Shown one piece after another: positions 53,188 to 63,512 of a stretch of DNA of 64,000 nucleotides (positions are counted from its first letter, which is position 1; each line of letters begins with the position of its first letter). The notes under the pieces were generated by a model that did not search any database, was not told the origin of the DNA, and saw only the letters and a list, made by a program, of their open reading frames with translations. The stretch is from Heterohyrax brucei (Eukaryota; Chordata; Mammalia; Hyracoidea; Procaviidae), in the NCBI GenBank assembly GCA_028571685.1, contig CM053166.1, positions 62,334,111 to 62,398,110 on the forward strand. Reading direction: 5' to 3'. A program made the position numbers and the translations under genes.

Positions 53188-54416
53188 TTGAGAAACTCAT
53201 ACATTATCTGTTCACTGTTTCCCGGTCTTAGACAAGTAGATTTCTTTCTGCGAAAGTGCTGTTTTCACAGTGCTAAGTACTCAAAACTCGATCACAATGT
53301 AGGTTTTACCAGTTTTCTAAGTCTCTCTTATTTTCTTGTACTTATACTTGGAATTCTCTGTCTAAACCTTTGTAACTTCTCTAGGTACATGAATCACTGT
53401 GTAGTTTCTCTTGTTTCTATCTGTTACCAATCTTGAGAAACTCATACATTCTCTTTTCACTGTTTCCCGGTCTTAGAGAAGTAGATTTCTTTGTGCGAAA
53501 GTGCTGTTTTCACCGTGCCAAGTACTCCCAACTCTATCAACAATGTAGGTTTTACCAGTTTTCTAAGTCTCTCTTATTTTCTTGTACTTATACTTGGAAT
53601 TCTCTGTGTAAACCTCTGTTACTTCGCTAGGTAGATGAATCACTGTGAACTTTCTGTTGTTTCTATCTCTTACCAATCTTGAGAAAATCATACACTCTCT
53701 GTTCACTGTTTCCCGGTATTAGAGAAGTAGATTTCTTTGTGCGAAAGTGATGTTTTCACAATGCTAAGTACTCCCAACTCTATCAATAACGTAAGTTTTA
53801 CCAGTTTTGTAAGTTTCTCTTATTTTCTTAGAGTTACACTTGGAATTCTCTGTGTAAACCTCTGTAACTTCGCTAGGTAAATGAATCACTGTGTACTTTC
53901 TCTTTTTTTCTATCTGTTACCAATCTTGAGAAACTCATACATTCTCTGTTCACTGTTTTGCGGTCTTAGAGAAGTAGATTTCTTTCTGCGAACGTGCTGT
54001 TTTCACAGGGCTAAGTACTCCGAACTCAATCAACAATGTAGGTTTTACGAGTTTTCTAAGTCTCTCTTATTTTCTTGTACTTATACTTGGAATTCTCTGT
54101 GTCAACCTCTGTAACTTCTCTAGGTAGATGAATCACTGTGTACTTTCTCTTGTTTCTATCTGTTACCAATCTTGAGAAACTCAAACATTCTCTGTTCACT
54201 GTTTCCCGTTCTTAGACAAGTAGATTTCTTTCTGCGAAAGTGCTGTTTTCACAGTGCTAAGTACTCCCAACTCTATCACAATGTAGGTTTTACCAGTTTT
54301 CTAAGTCTCTCTTATTTTCTTGTACTTATACTTGGAATTCTCTGTGTAAACCTTTGTAACTTTTCTAGGTACATGAATCACTGTGCAGTTTCTCTTGTTT
54401 CTATCTCTTACCAATC

Positions 54417-54662
54417 TTGAGAAACTCATACATTCTCTGTTCACTGTTTCCCGGTCTTGGACAAGTAGATTTCATTCTGCCAAAGTGCTGTTTTCACCGG
54501 GCTAAATACTCCCAACTCTATCAACAATGTAGGTTTTACCAGTTTTCTAAGTCTCTCTTATTTTCTTGTACTTATACTTGGAATTCTCTGTGTAAACCTC
54601 TGTAACTTCGCTAGGGAGATGAATCACTGTGTACTTTCTCTTGTTTCTATCTCTTACCAATC
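54417..54662 (+). repeat. Class B monomer, reference example
   Basis: Class B is marked by three linked changes: TTTCATTCTG for TTTCTTTCTG, GCCAAAG for GCGAAAG, and CACCGTGC, CACCGGGC or CATCGGGC for CACAGTGC. Many members also have CTTGGACAAG for CTTAGACAAG. Other members start at 375, 2587, 3570, 5291, 6518, 41,172, 44,122 and 57,367. The linkage of the three changes over about 30 bp shows descent from one variant founder rather than independent mutation. Confidence 0.85.
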
Positions 54663-56136
54663 TTGAGAAACTCATACATTCTCTGTTCACTGTTTCGCGG
54701 TCTTAGAGAAGTAGATTTCTTTGTGCGAATGTGGTGTTTTCACAATACTCAGTACTCCCAACTCTATCAACAATGTAGGTTTTACCAGTTTTCTAAGTCT
54801 CTCTTATTTTCTTGTACTTATACTTGGAATTCTCTGTGTAAACCTCTGTAACTTCTCTAGGTAGATGAATCACTGTGTACTTTCTCTTGTTTCTATCTGT
54901 TACCAATCTTGAGAAACTCATACACTCTCTGTTCACTGTTTCCCGGTCTTAGACAAGTAGCTTCCATTCTGCGAAAGTGCTGCTTTCACAGTGCTAAGTA
55001 CTCCCAACTCTATCAACAATGTAGGTTTTACCAGTTTTCTCAGTCTCTCTTATTTCCATGTACTTATACTTGGAATTCTCTGTGTAAACCTCTGTAACTT
55101 CTCTAGGTAGATGAATCACTGTGTACTTTCTCTTGTTTCTATCAGTTACCAATCTTGAGAAACTCATACATTCTCTGTTCACTGTTTCCCGGTCTTAGAC
55201 ACGTACATTTCTTTCTGCGAAAGTCCTGTTTTCACAGTGCTAAGTACTCCCAACTCTATCAACAATGTAGGTTTTATCAATTTTCTAAGTCTCTCTTATT
55301 TTCTTGTACTTATACTTGGAATTCTCTGTGTAAACCTCTATAACTTCTCTAGGTAGATGAATCACTGTGTACTTTCTCTTGTTTGTATCTGTTACCAATC
55401 TTGAGAAACTCATACACTCTCTGTTCACTGTTTCCCGGTCTTAGACAAGTAGCTTGCATTCTGCGAAAGTGCTGCTTTCACAGTGCTAAGTACTCCCAAC
55501 TCTATCAACAATGTAGGTTTTACCAGTTTTCTAAGTCTCTCTTATTTTCTTGTACTTATACTTGGAATTCTCTGTGTAAACCTCTGTAACTTCTGTAGGT
55601 AGATGAATCACTGTGTACTTTCTCTTGTTTCTATCTGTTACCAATCTTGAGAAACTCATACATTCTCTGTTCACTGTTACCCGGTCTTAGAGAAGTAGAT
55701 TTCTTTCTGCGAAAGTGCTGTTTTCACAGTACTAAGTACTCCCAACTCTATCAACATTGTAGGTTTTACCAGTTTTCTAAATCTCTCTTATTTTCTTGTA
55801 CTTATACTTGGAATTCTGTGTGTAAACCTCTGTAACTTCTCTAGGTAGATGAATCACTGTGTACTTTCTCTTCTTTCTATCTGTTACCAATCATGAGAAT
55901 CTCATACATTCTCTATTCACTGTTTCCCGGTCTTAGACAAGTAGATTTCATTCTGCCAAAGTGCTGTTTTCACCGTGCTAAGTACTCCCAACTCTATCAA
56001 CAATGTAGGTTTTACCAGTTTTCTAAGTCTCTTATTTTCTTGTACTTATACTTGGAATTCTCTGTGTAAACCTATGTAACTTCTCTAAGTAGATGAATCA
56101 CTGTGTACTTTCTCTTGTTTCTATCTGTTACCAATC

Positions 56137-56382
56137 TTGAGAAACTCATACATTCTCTGTTCACTGTTTCCCGGTCTTAGAGAAGTAGATTTCTTTCTGC
56201 GAAAGTGCTGTTTTCACAGTGCTAAGTACTCCCAACTGTATCAACAATGTAGGTTTTACCAGTTTTCTAAGTCTCTCTTATTTTCTTGTACTTATACTTG
56301 GAATTCTCTGTGTAAACCTCTGTAACTTCGTTAGGGAGATGAATCAGTGTGTATTTTCTGCAGTTTCTATGTGTTACCAATC
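56137..56382 (+). repeat. Class A monomer, reference example
   Basis: Class A is the commonest form of the 5' half: TTTCTTTCTGCGAAAGTGCT followed by TTTTCACAGTGCTAAG. The downstream half usually reads CTTGTACTTATACTTGG and CTGTGTAAACC. It carries the self-complementary CTGT-TTTC-ACAG segment in intact form. Sub-variants have TTAGACAAG or TTAGAGAAG after the CCCGG. Later in this example the tail has variant bases (GTTAGGGAGATG, AATCAGTGTG), which also appear in its partner 4,179 bp downstream. Confidence 0.85.
56204..56223 (+). other. Per-monomer RNA hairpin candidate (example)
   Basis: AGTGCTGT-TTTC-ACAGTGCT can fold in a + strand transcript as an 8-bp stem with two G-U wobbles and a UUUC loop. 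The four inner pairs are perfect even as DNA (CTGT/ACAG). It sits at unit positions 68-87 in class A units. Class B (CACCGTG) and class C (GATG...CAATG) units break the inner stem. On the minus-strand RNA the wobble pairs become A-C mismatches, so the structure is strand-specific. Function is unproven. Confidence 0.4.
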
Positions 56383-59333
56383 TTGAGAGATTAATACATT
56401 CTCTGTTCACTGTATCCCGGTCTTAGAGAAGTAGATTTCTTTGTGCGAAAGTGACGTTTTCACAATGCTAAGTACTCCCAACTCTATCAAAAATGTAGAT
56501 TTTACCAGTTTTCTAAGTTTCTCTTATTTTGTTGGAGTTACACTTGGAATTCTCTGTGTAAACCTCTGTAACTTCTCTAGGTAGATGAATCACTGTGTAC
56601 TTTCTCTTGTTTCTATCTGCTACCAATCTTGAGAAACTCATACATTCTCTGTTCACTGTTTCGCGGACTTAGAGAAGTAGATTTCTGTGTGCGAAAGTGA
56701 TGTTTTCACAATGCTCAGTACTCCCAACTCTATCAACAATTTAAGTTTTACCAGTTTTCTAAGTCTCTCTTATTTTCTTGTACTTATACTTGGAATTCTC
56801 TGTGTAATCCTCTGTAACTTCTCTAAGTAGATGAATCACTGTGTACTTTCTCTTGTTTCTATCTGTTACCAATCTTGAGAAACTCATACATTCTCTGTTC
56901 ACTGTTTCCCGGTCGTAGACAAGTAGATTTCCTTCTGCGAAAGTGCTGTTTTCACAGTGCTAAGTATTCCCAACACTATCAACAATGTAGGTTTTACCAG
57001 TTTTCTAAGTTTCTCTCATTTTCTTGGAGTTACACTTGGAATTCTCTGTGAAAACCTCTGTAACTTCCCTACGTAGATGAATCACTGTGTAATTTCTCTT
57101 GCTTCTATCTGTTACCAGTCTTGAGAAACTCATACATTCTCTGTTCACTGTTTCCCGGTCTTAGACAAGTAGATTTCTTTCTGCGAAAGTGCTGTTTTCA
57201 CAGTGCTAAGTACTCCCAACTTTATCAACAATGTAGGTTTCACTAGTTTTCTAAATCTCTCTTATTTTCTTTTACTTATACTTGGAATTCTGTGTGTAAA
57301 CCTCTGTAACTTCCCTAGGTAGATGAATCACTGTGTACTTTCTCTTGTTTCTATCTTTTACCACTCTTGAGAAACTCATACATTCTCTGTTCACTGTTTC
57401 CCGGTCTTAGACAAGTAGATTTCATTCTGCCAAAGTGCTGTTTTCACCGTGCTAAGTACTCCCAACTCCATCAACAATGTAGGTTTTACCAGTTTTGTAA
57501 GTCTCTCTTATTTTCTTGTACTTATACTTGGAATTCTCTGTGTAAACCTCTGTAACTTCTCTAGGTAGATGAATCACTGTGTACTTTCTGTTGTTTCTAT
57601 CTGTTACCAATCTTGAGAAACTCATACATTCTCTGTTCACTGTTTCCCGGTATTAGAGAAGTAGATTTCTTTGTGCAAAAGTGATGTTTTCACAATGCTA
57701 AGTACTTCCAACTCTATCAACAATGTAGGTTTTACCACTTTTCTAAGTTTGTCTTATTTTCTTGGAGTTACACTTGGAATTCTCTGTGTAAACCTCTGTA
57801 ACTTCTCTAGGTAGATGAATCACTGTATACTTTCTCTTGTTTCTATCTGTTACCAATCTTGAGAAACTCATACATTCTCTGGTCAGTGTTTCCCGGTCTG
57901 AAACAAGTAAATTTCTTTCTGCGAAAGTGCTGTTTTCACAGTTCTAAGTACTCCCAACTCTATCAACAATGTGGGTTTTACTAGTTTTCTAAATCTCCCT
58001 TATTTTCTTGTACTTATATTTGGAATTCTGTGTGTAAACCTCTGTAAGTTCTCAGGTAGATGAATCACTGTGTGCTTTCTCTTGTTTCTATCTGTTACCA
58101 ATCTTGAGGAACTCATACATTCACTGTTCACTGTTTCCCGGTCTTAGACAAGTAAATTTCTTTCTGCGAAAGTGCTGTTTTCACAGTGCTCAGTACTCCC
58201 AACTCTATCAACAATGTAAGTTTTATCAGTTTTCTAAGTCTCTCTTATTTTCTTGTACTTATACTTGGAATTCTCTGTGTAAACCTCTGTAACATCTCTA
58301 GGTAGATGAATCACTGTGTACTTTCTCTTGTTTCTATCTGTTACCAATCTTGAGAAACTCATACATTCTCTGATCACTGTTTCCCGGTCTTAGACAAGTA
58401 GATTGCATTCTGCAAAAGTGCTGCTTTCACAGTGCTAAGTACTCCTAACTCTACCAACAATGTAGGTTTTACCAGTTTTCTAAGTCTCTCTTATTTTCTT
58501 GTAGTTATACTTGGAATTCTCTGTGTAAACCGCTGTAACTTCTCTAGGTAGATGAATCACTGTGTACTTTCTCTTGTTTCTATCTGTTACCAATCTTGAG
58601 AAACTCATACATTCTCCGTTCACTGTTTCCCGGTCTTAGACAAGTAGATTTCTTTCTGCGAAAGTGCTGTTTTCACAGTGTTAAGTACTCCCACCTCTAT
58701 CAACAATGTAGGTTTTACCAGTTTTGTAAGTCTCTCTTATTTTCTTGTACTTATACTTGGAATTCTCTGTGTAAACCTCTGTAACTTCTCTAGGTAGATG
58801 AATCACTGTGTACTTTCCCTTGTTTCTATCTGTTACCAATCTTGAGAAACTCATACATTCTCTGTTCACTGTTTCCCGGTCTTAGAGAAGTAGATTTCTT
58901 TCTGCGAAAGTGCTGTTTTCACAGTGCTAAGTACTCCCAACTCTATCAACATTGTAGGTTTTACCAGTTTTCTAAATCTCTCTTATTTTCTTGTACTTAT
59001 ACTTGGAATTCTGTGTGTAAACCTCTGTAACTTCTCTAGGTAGATGAATCACTGTGTACTTTCTCTTCTTTCTATCTGTTACTAATCTTGAGAAACTCAT
59101 ACATTCTCTGTTCACTTTTTCCCGGTCTTAGACAAGTAGATTTCATTCTGCGAAAGTGCTGTTTTCACAGGGCTAAGTACTCCCAACTCTATCAAAAATG
59201 TAGGTTTTACCAGTTTTCTAAGTCTCTCTTATTTTCTTGTACTTATACTTGGAATTCTCTGTGTAAACCTCTGTAACTTCTCTAGGTAGATGAATCACTG
59301 TGTACTTTCTCTTGTTTCTATCAGTTACCAATC

Positions 59334-62300
59334 TTGAGAAACTCATACATTCTCTGTTCACTGTTTCCCGGTCTTAGACACGTACATTTCTTTCTGCGAA
59401 AGTCCTGTTTTCACAGTGCTAAGTACTCCCAACTCTATCAACAATGTAGGTTTTATCAATTTTCTAAGTCTCTCTTATTTTCTTGTACTTATACTTGGAA
59501 TTCTCTGTGTAAACCTCTATAACTTCTCTAGGTAGATGAATCACTGTGTACTTTCTCTTGTTTGTATCTGTTACCAATCTTGAGAAACTCATACACTCTC
59601 TGTTCACTGTTTCCCGGTCTTAGACAAGTAGCTTGCATTCTGCGAAAGTGCTGCTTTCACAGTGCTAAGTACTCCCAACTCTATCAACAATGTAGGTTTT
59701 ACCAGTTTTCTAAGTCTCTCTTATTTTCTTGTACTTATACTTGGAATTCTCTGTGTAAACCTCTGTAACTTCTGTAGGTAGATGAATCACTGTGTACTTT
59801 CTCTTGTTTCTATCTGTTACCAATCTTGAGAAACTCATACATTCTCTGTTCACTGTTACCCGGTCTTAGAGAAGTAGATTTCTTTCTGCGAAAGTGCTGT
59901 TTTCACAGTACTAAGTACTCCCAACTCTATCAACATTGTAGGTTTTACCAGTTTTCTAAATCTCTCTTATTTTCTTGTACTTATACTTGGAATTCTGTGT
60001 GTAAACCTCTGTAACTTCTCTAGGTAGATGAATCACTGTGTACTTTCTCTTCTTTCTATCTGTTACCAATCATGAGAATCTCATACATTCTCTATTCACT
60101 GTTTCCCGGTCTTAGACAAGTAGATTTCATTCTGCCAAAGTGCTGTTTTCACCGTGCTAAGTACTCCCAACTCTATCAACAATGTAGGTTTTACCAGTTT
60201 TCTAAGTCTCTTATTTTCTTGTACTTATACTTGGAATTCTCTGTGTAAACCTATGTAACTTCTCTAAGTAGATGAATCACTGTGTACTTTCTCTTGTTTC
60301 TATCTGTTACCAATCTTGAGAAACTCATACATTCTCTGTTCACTGTTTCCCGGTCTTAGAGAAGTAGATTTCTTTCTGCGAAAGTGCTGTTTTCACAGTG
60401 CTAAGTACTCCCAACTGTATCAACAATGTAGGTTTTACCAGTTTTCTAAGTCTCTCTTATTTTCTTGTACTTATACTTGGAATTCTCTGTGTAAACCTCT
60501 GTAACTTCGTTAGGGAGATGAATCAGTGTGTATTTTCTGCAGTTTCTATGTGTTACCAATCTTGAGAGATTAATACATTCTCTGTTCACTGTATCCCGGT
60601 CTTAGAGAAGTAGATTTCTTTGTGCGAAAGTGACGTTTTCACAATGCTAAGTACTCCCAACTCTATCAAAAATGTAGATTTTACCAGTTTTCTAAGTTTC
60701 TCTTATTTTATTGGAGTTACACTTGGAATTCTCTGTGTAAACCTCTGTAACTTCTCTAGGTAGATGAATCACTGTGTACTTTCTCTTGTTTCTATCTGCT
60801 ACCAATCTTGAGAAACTCATACATTCTCTGTTCACTGTTTCGCGGACTTAGAGAAGTAGATTTCTGTGTGCGAAAGTGATGTTTTCACAATGCTCAGTAC
60901 TCCCAACTCTATCAACAATTTAAGTTTTACCAGTTTTCTAAGTCTCTCTTATTTTCTTGTACTTATACTTGGAATTCTCTGTGTAATCCTCTGTAACTTC
61001 TCTAAGTAGATGAATCACTGTGTACTTTCTCTTGTTTCTATCTGTTACCAATCTTGAGAAACTCATACATTCTCTGTTCACTGTTTCCCGGTCGTAGACA
61101 AGTAGATTTCCTTCTGCGAAAGTGCTGTTTTCACAGTGCTAAGTATTCCCAACACTATCAACAATGTAGGTTTTACCAGTTTTCTAAGTTTCTCTCATTT
61201 TCTTGGAGTTACACTTGGAATTCTCTGTGAAAACCTCTGTAACTTCCCTACGTAGATGAATCACTGTGTAATTTCTCTTGCTTCTATCTGTTACCAGTCT
61301 TGAGAAACTCATACATTCTCTGTTCACTGTTTCCCGGTCTTAGACAAGTAGATTTCTTTCTGCGAAAGTGCTGTTTTCACAGTGCTAAGTACTCCCAACT
61401 TTATCAACAATGTAGGTTTCACTAGTTTTCTAAATCTCTCTTATTTTCTTTTACTTATACTTGGAATTCTGTGTGTAAACCTCTGTAACTTCCCTAGGTA
61501 GATGAATCACTGTGTACTTTCTCTTGTTTCTATCTTTTACCACTCTTGAGAAACTCATACATTCTCTGTTCACTGTTTCCCGGTCTTAGACAAGTAGATT
61601 TCATTCTGCCAAAGTGCTGTTTTCACCGTGCTAAGTACTCCCAACTCCATCAACAATGTAGGTTTTACCAGTTTTGTAAGTCTCTCTTATTTTCTTGTAC
61701 TTATACTTGGAATTCTCTGTGTAAACCTCTGTAACTTCTCTAGGTAGATGAATCACTGTGTACTTTCTGTTGTTTCTATCTGTTACCAATCTTGAGAAAC
61801 TCATACATTCTCTGTTCACTGTTTCCCGGTATTAGAGAAGTAGATTTCTTTGTGCAAAAGTGATGTTTTCACAATGCTAAGTACTTCCAACTCTATCAAC
61901 AATGTAGGTTTTACCACTTTTCTAAGTTTGTCTTATTTTCTTGGAGTTACACTTGGAATTCTCTGTGTAAACCTCTGTAACTTCTCTAGGTAGATGAATC
62001 ACTGTATACTTTCTCTTGTTTCTATCTGTTACCAATCTTGAGAAACTCATACATTCTCTGGTCAGTGTTTCCCGGTCTGAAACAAGTAAATTTCTTTCTG
62101 CGAAAGTGCTGTTTTCACAGTTCTAAGTACTCCCAACTCTATCAACAATGTGGGTTTTACTAGTTTTCTAAATCTCCCTTATTTTCTTGTACTTATATTT
62201 GGAATTCTGTGTGTAAACCTCTGTAAGTTCTCAGGTAGATGAATCACTGTGTGCTTTCTCTTGTTTCTATCTGTTACCAATCTTGAGGAACTCATACATT

Positions 62301-63512
62301 CACTGTTCACTGTTTCCCGGTCTTAGACAAGTAAATTTCTTTCTGCGAAAGTGCTGTTTTCACAGTGCTCAGTACTCCCAACTCTATCAACAATGTAAGT
62401 TTTACCAGTTTTCTAAGTCTCTCTTATTTTCTTGTACTTATACTTGGAATTCTCTGTGTAAACCTCTGTAACATCTCTAGGTAGATGAATCACTGTGTAC
62501 TTTCTCTTGTTTCTATCTGTTACCAATCTTGAGAAACTCATACATTCTCTGATCACTGTTTCCCGGTCTTAGACAAGTAGATTGCATTCTGCAAAAGTGC
62601 TGCTTTCACAGTGCTAAGTACTCCTAACTCTACCAACAATGTAGGTTTTACCAGTTTTCTAAGTCTCTCTTATTTTCTTGTAGTTATACTTGGAATTCTC
62701 TGTGTAAACCGCTGTAACTTCTCTAGGTAGATGAATCACTGTGTACTTTCTCTTGTTTCTATCTGTTACCAATCTTGAGAAACTCATACATTCTCCGTTC
62801 ACTGTTTCCCGGTCTTAGACAAGTAGATTTCTTTCTGCGAAAGTGCTGTTTTCACAGTGTTAAGTACTCCCACCTCTATCAACAATGTAGGTTTTACCAG
62901 TTTTGTAAGTCTCTCTTATTTTCTTGTACTTATACTTGGAATTCTCTGTGTAAACCTCTGTAACTTCTCTAGGTAGATGAATCACTGTGTACTTTCCCTT
63001 GTTTCTATCTGTTACCAATCTTGAGAAACTCATACATTCTCTGTTCACTGTTTCCCGGTCTTAGAGAAGTAGATTTCTTTCTGCGAAAGTGCTGTTTTCA
63101 CAGTGCTAAGTACTCCCAACTCTATCAACATTGTAGGTTTTACCAGTTTTATAAATCTCTCTTATTTTCTTGTACTTATACTTGGAATTCTGTGTGTAAA
63201 CCTCTGTAACTTCTCTAGGTAGATGAATCACTGTGTACTTTCTCTTCTTTCTATCTGTTACTAATCTTGAGAAACTCATACATTCTCTGTTCACTTTTTC
63301 CCGGTCTTAGACAAGTAGATTTCATTCTGCGAAAGTGCTGTTTTCACAGGGCTAAGTACTCCCAACTCTATCAACAATGTAGGTTTTACCAGTTTTCTAA
63401 GTCTCTCTTATTTTCTTGTACTTATACTTGGAATTCTCTGTGTAAACCTCTGTAACTTCTCTAGGTAGATGAATCACTGTGTACTTTCTCTTGTTTCTAT
63501 CTGTTACCAATC
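59334..63512 (+). repeat. Higher-order repeat B, copy 2 (17 monomers, 4,179 bp)
   Basis: It is nearly identical to copy 1. By eye I found only about four single-base differences: TTTTATTGG against TTTTGTTGG (~60,709/56,530), TTTTACCAG against TTTTATCAG (~62,404/58,225), TTTTATAAATC against TTTTCTAAATC (~63,151/58,972), and ATCAACAATG against ATCAAAAATG (~63,374/59,195). That is about 99.9% identity, so the duplication or homogenisation is very recent. After 63,500 the match to copy 1 ends and the sequence matches 50,995 onward. Confidence 0.94.

Larger units (their letters stand above)
50995..54416 (+). repeat. Recurrent 245-bp variant with CTTTGTAAC / GGTACATG tail (50,995; 53,188; 54,172)
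   Basis: Three units share ATCACAATG, AACCTTTGTAACTT, CTAGGTACATGAATC and GTAGTTTC or GCAGTTTC. They start at 50,995, 53,188 and 54,172, and a fourth starts at 63,513. Those at 50,995 and 54,172 are followed by class B units with CTTGGACAAG and CACCGGGC. The coordinates span the three; intervening units are described elsewhere. Confidence 0.7.
22331..55074 (+). repeat. Diverged mosaic satellite domain
   Basis: About 133 units of the same satellite lie here with no dominant long period. Adjacent units differ at many positions, and private indels are commoner than in HOR A. Examples are a 1-bp gain in GTTTTCCCGG (~24,738), GTCTAGACAAG (~42,441, 1-bp loss), TTCATGTTTCC (~50,038, 1-bp loss), TTTTCTGTCTCTC (~48,923, 2-bp loss) and two 236-bp units. 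Overlapping partial duplications at many different offsets (listed separately) show repeated exchange without fixation of one HOR. No gene-like or non-satellite sequence was seen. Confidence 0.9.
55155..59333 (+). repeat. Higher-order repeat B, copy 1 (17 monomers, 4,179 bp)
   Basis: Seventeen units start at 55,155, 55,401, 55,647, 55,893, 56,137 and on to 59,088. One is 244 bp (AAGTCTCTTATTTTC near 56,025) and one is 245 bp (AGTTCTCAGGTAG near 58,050), and the total of 4,179 equals 17 x 246 - 3. Every unit matches copy 2 at an offset of 4,179. Markers include ATCAGTTACC, ACACGTACATTTC, AGTAGCTTGCATTC, AATCATGAGAATC, TTCTGCAGTTTC, CGGTCGTAGAC and CTTGAGGAACTC. Homology extends slightly upstream to about 55,075. 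Confidence 0.94.

Noticed and set aside
24591-63294. Minus-strand open frames of about 60-75 codons
   Set aside because: Same argument: non-ATG starts, present only where chance removes a stop, and absent from most units of the same sequence class.
55155-63512. HOR B as a simple assembly duplication
   Set aside because: Not adopted as the main reading because the copies carry a few real differences and the junctions keep exact unit phase. It remains possible, and read depth would decide it.
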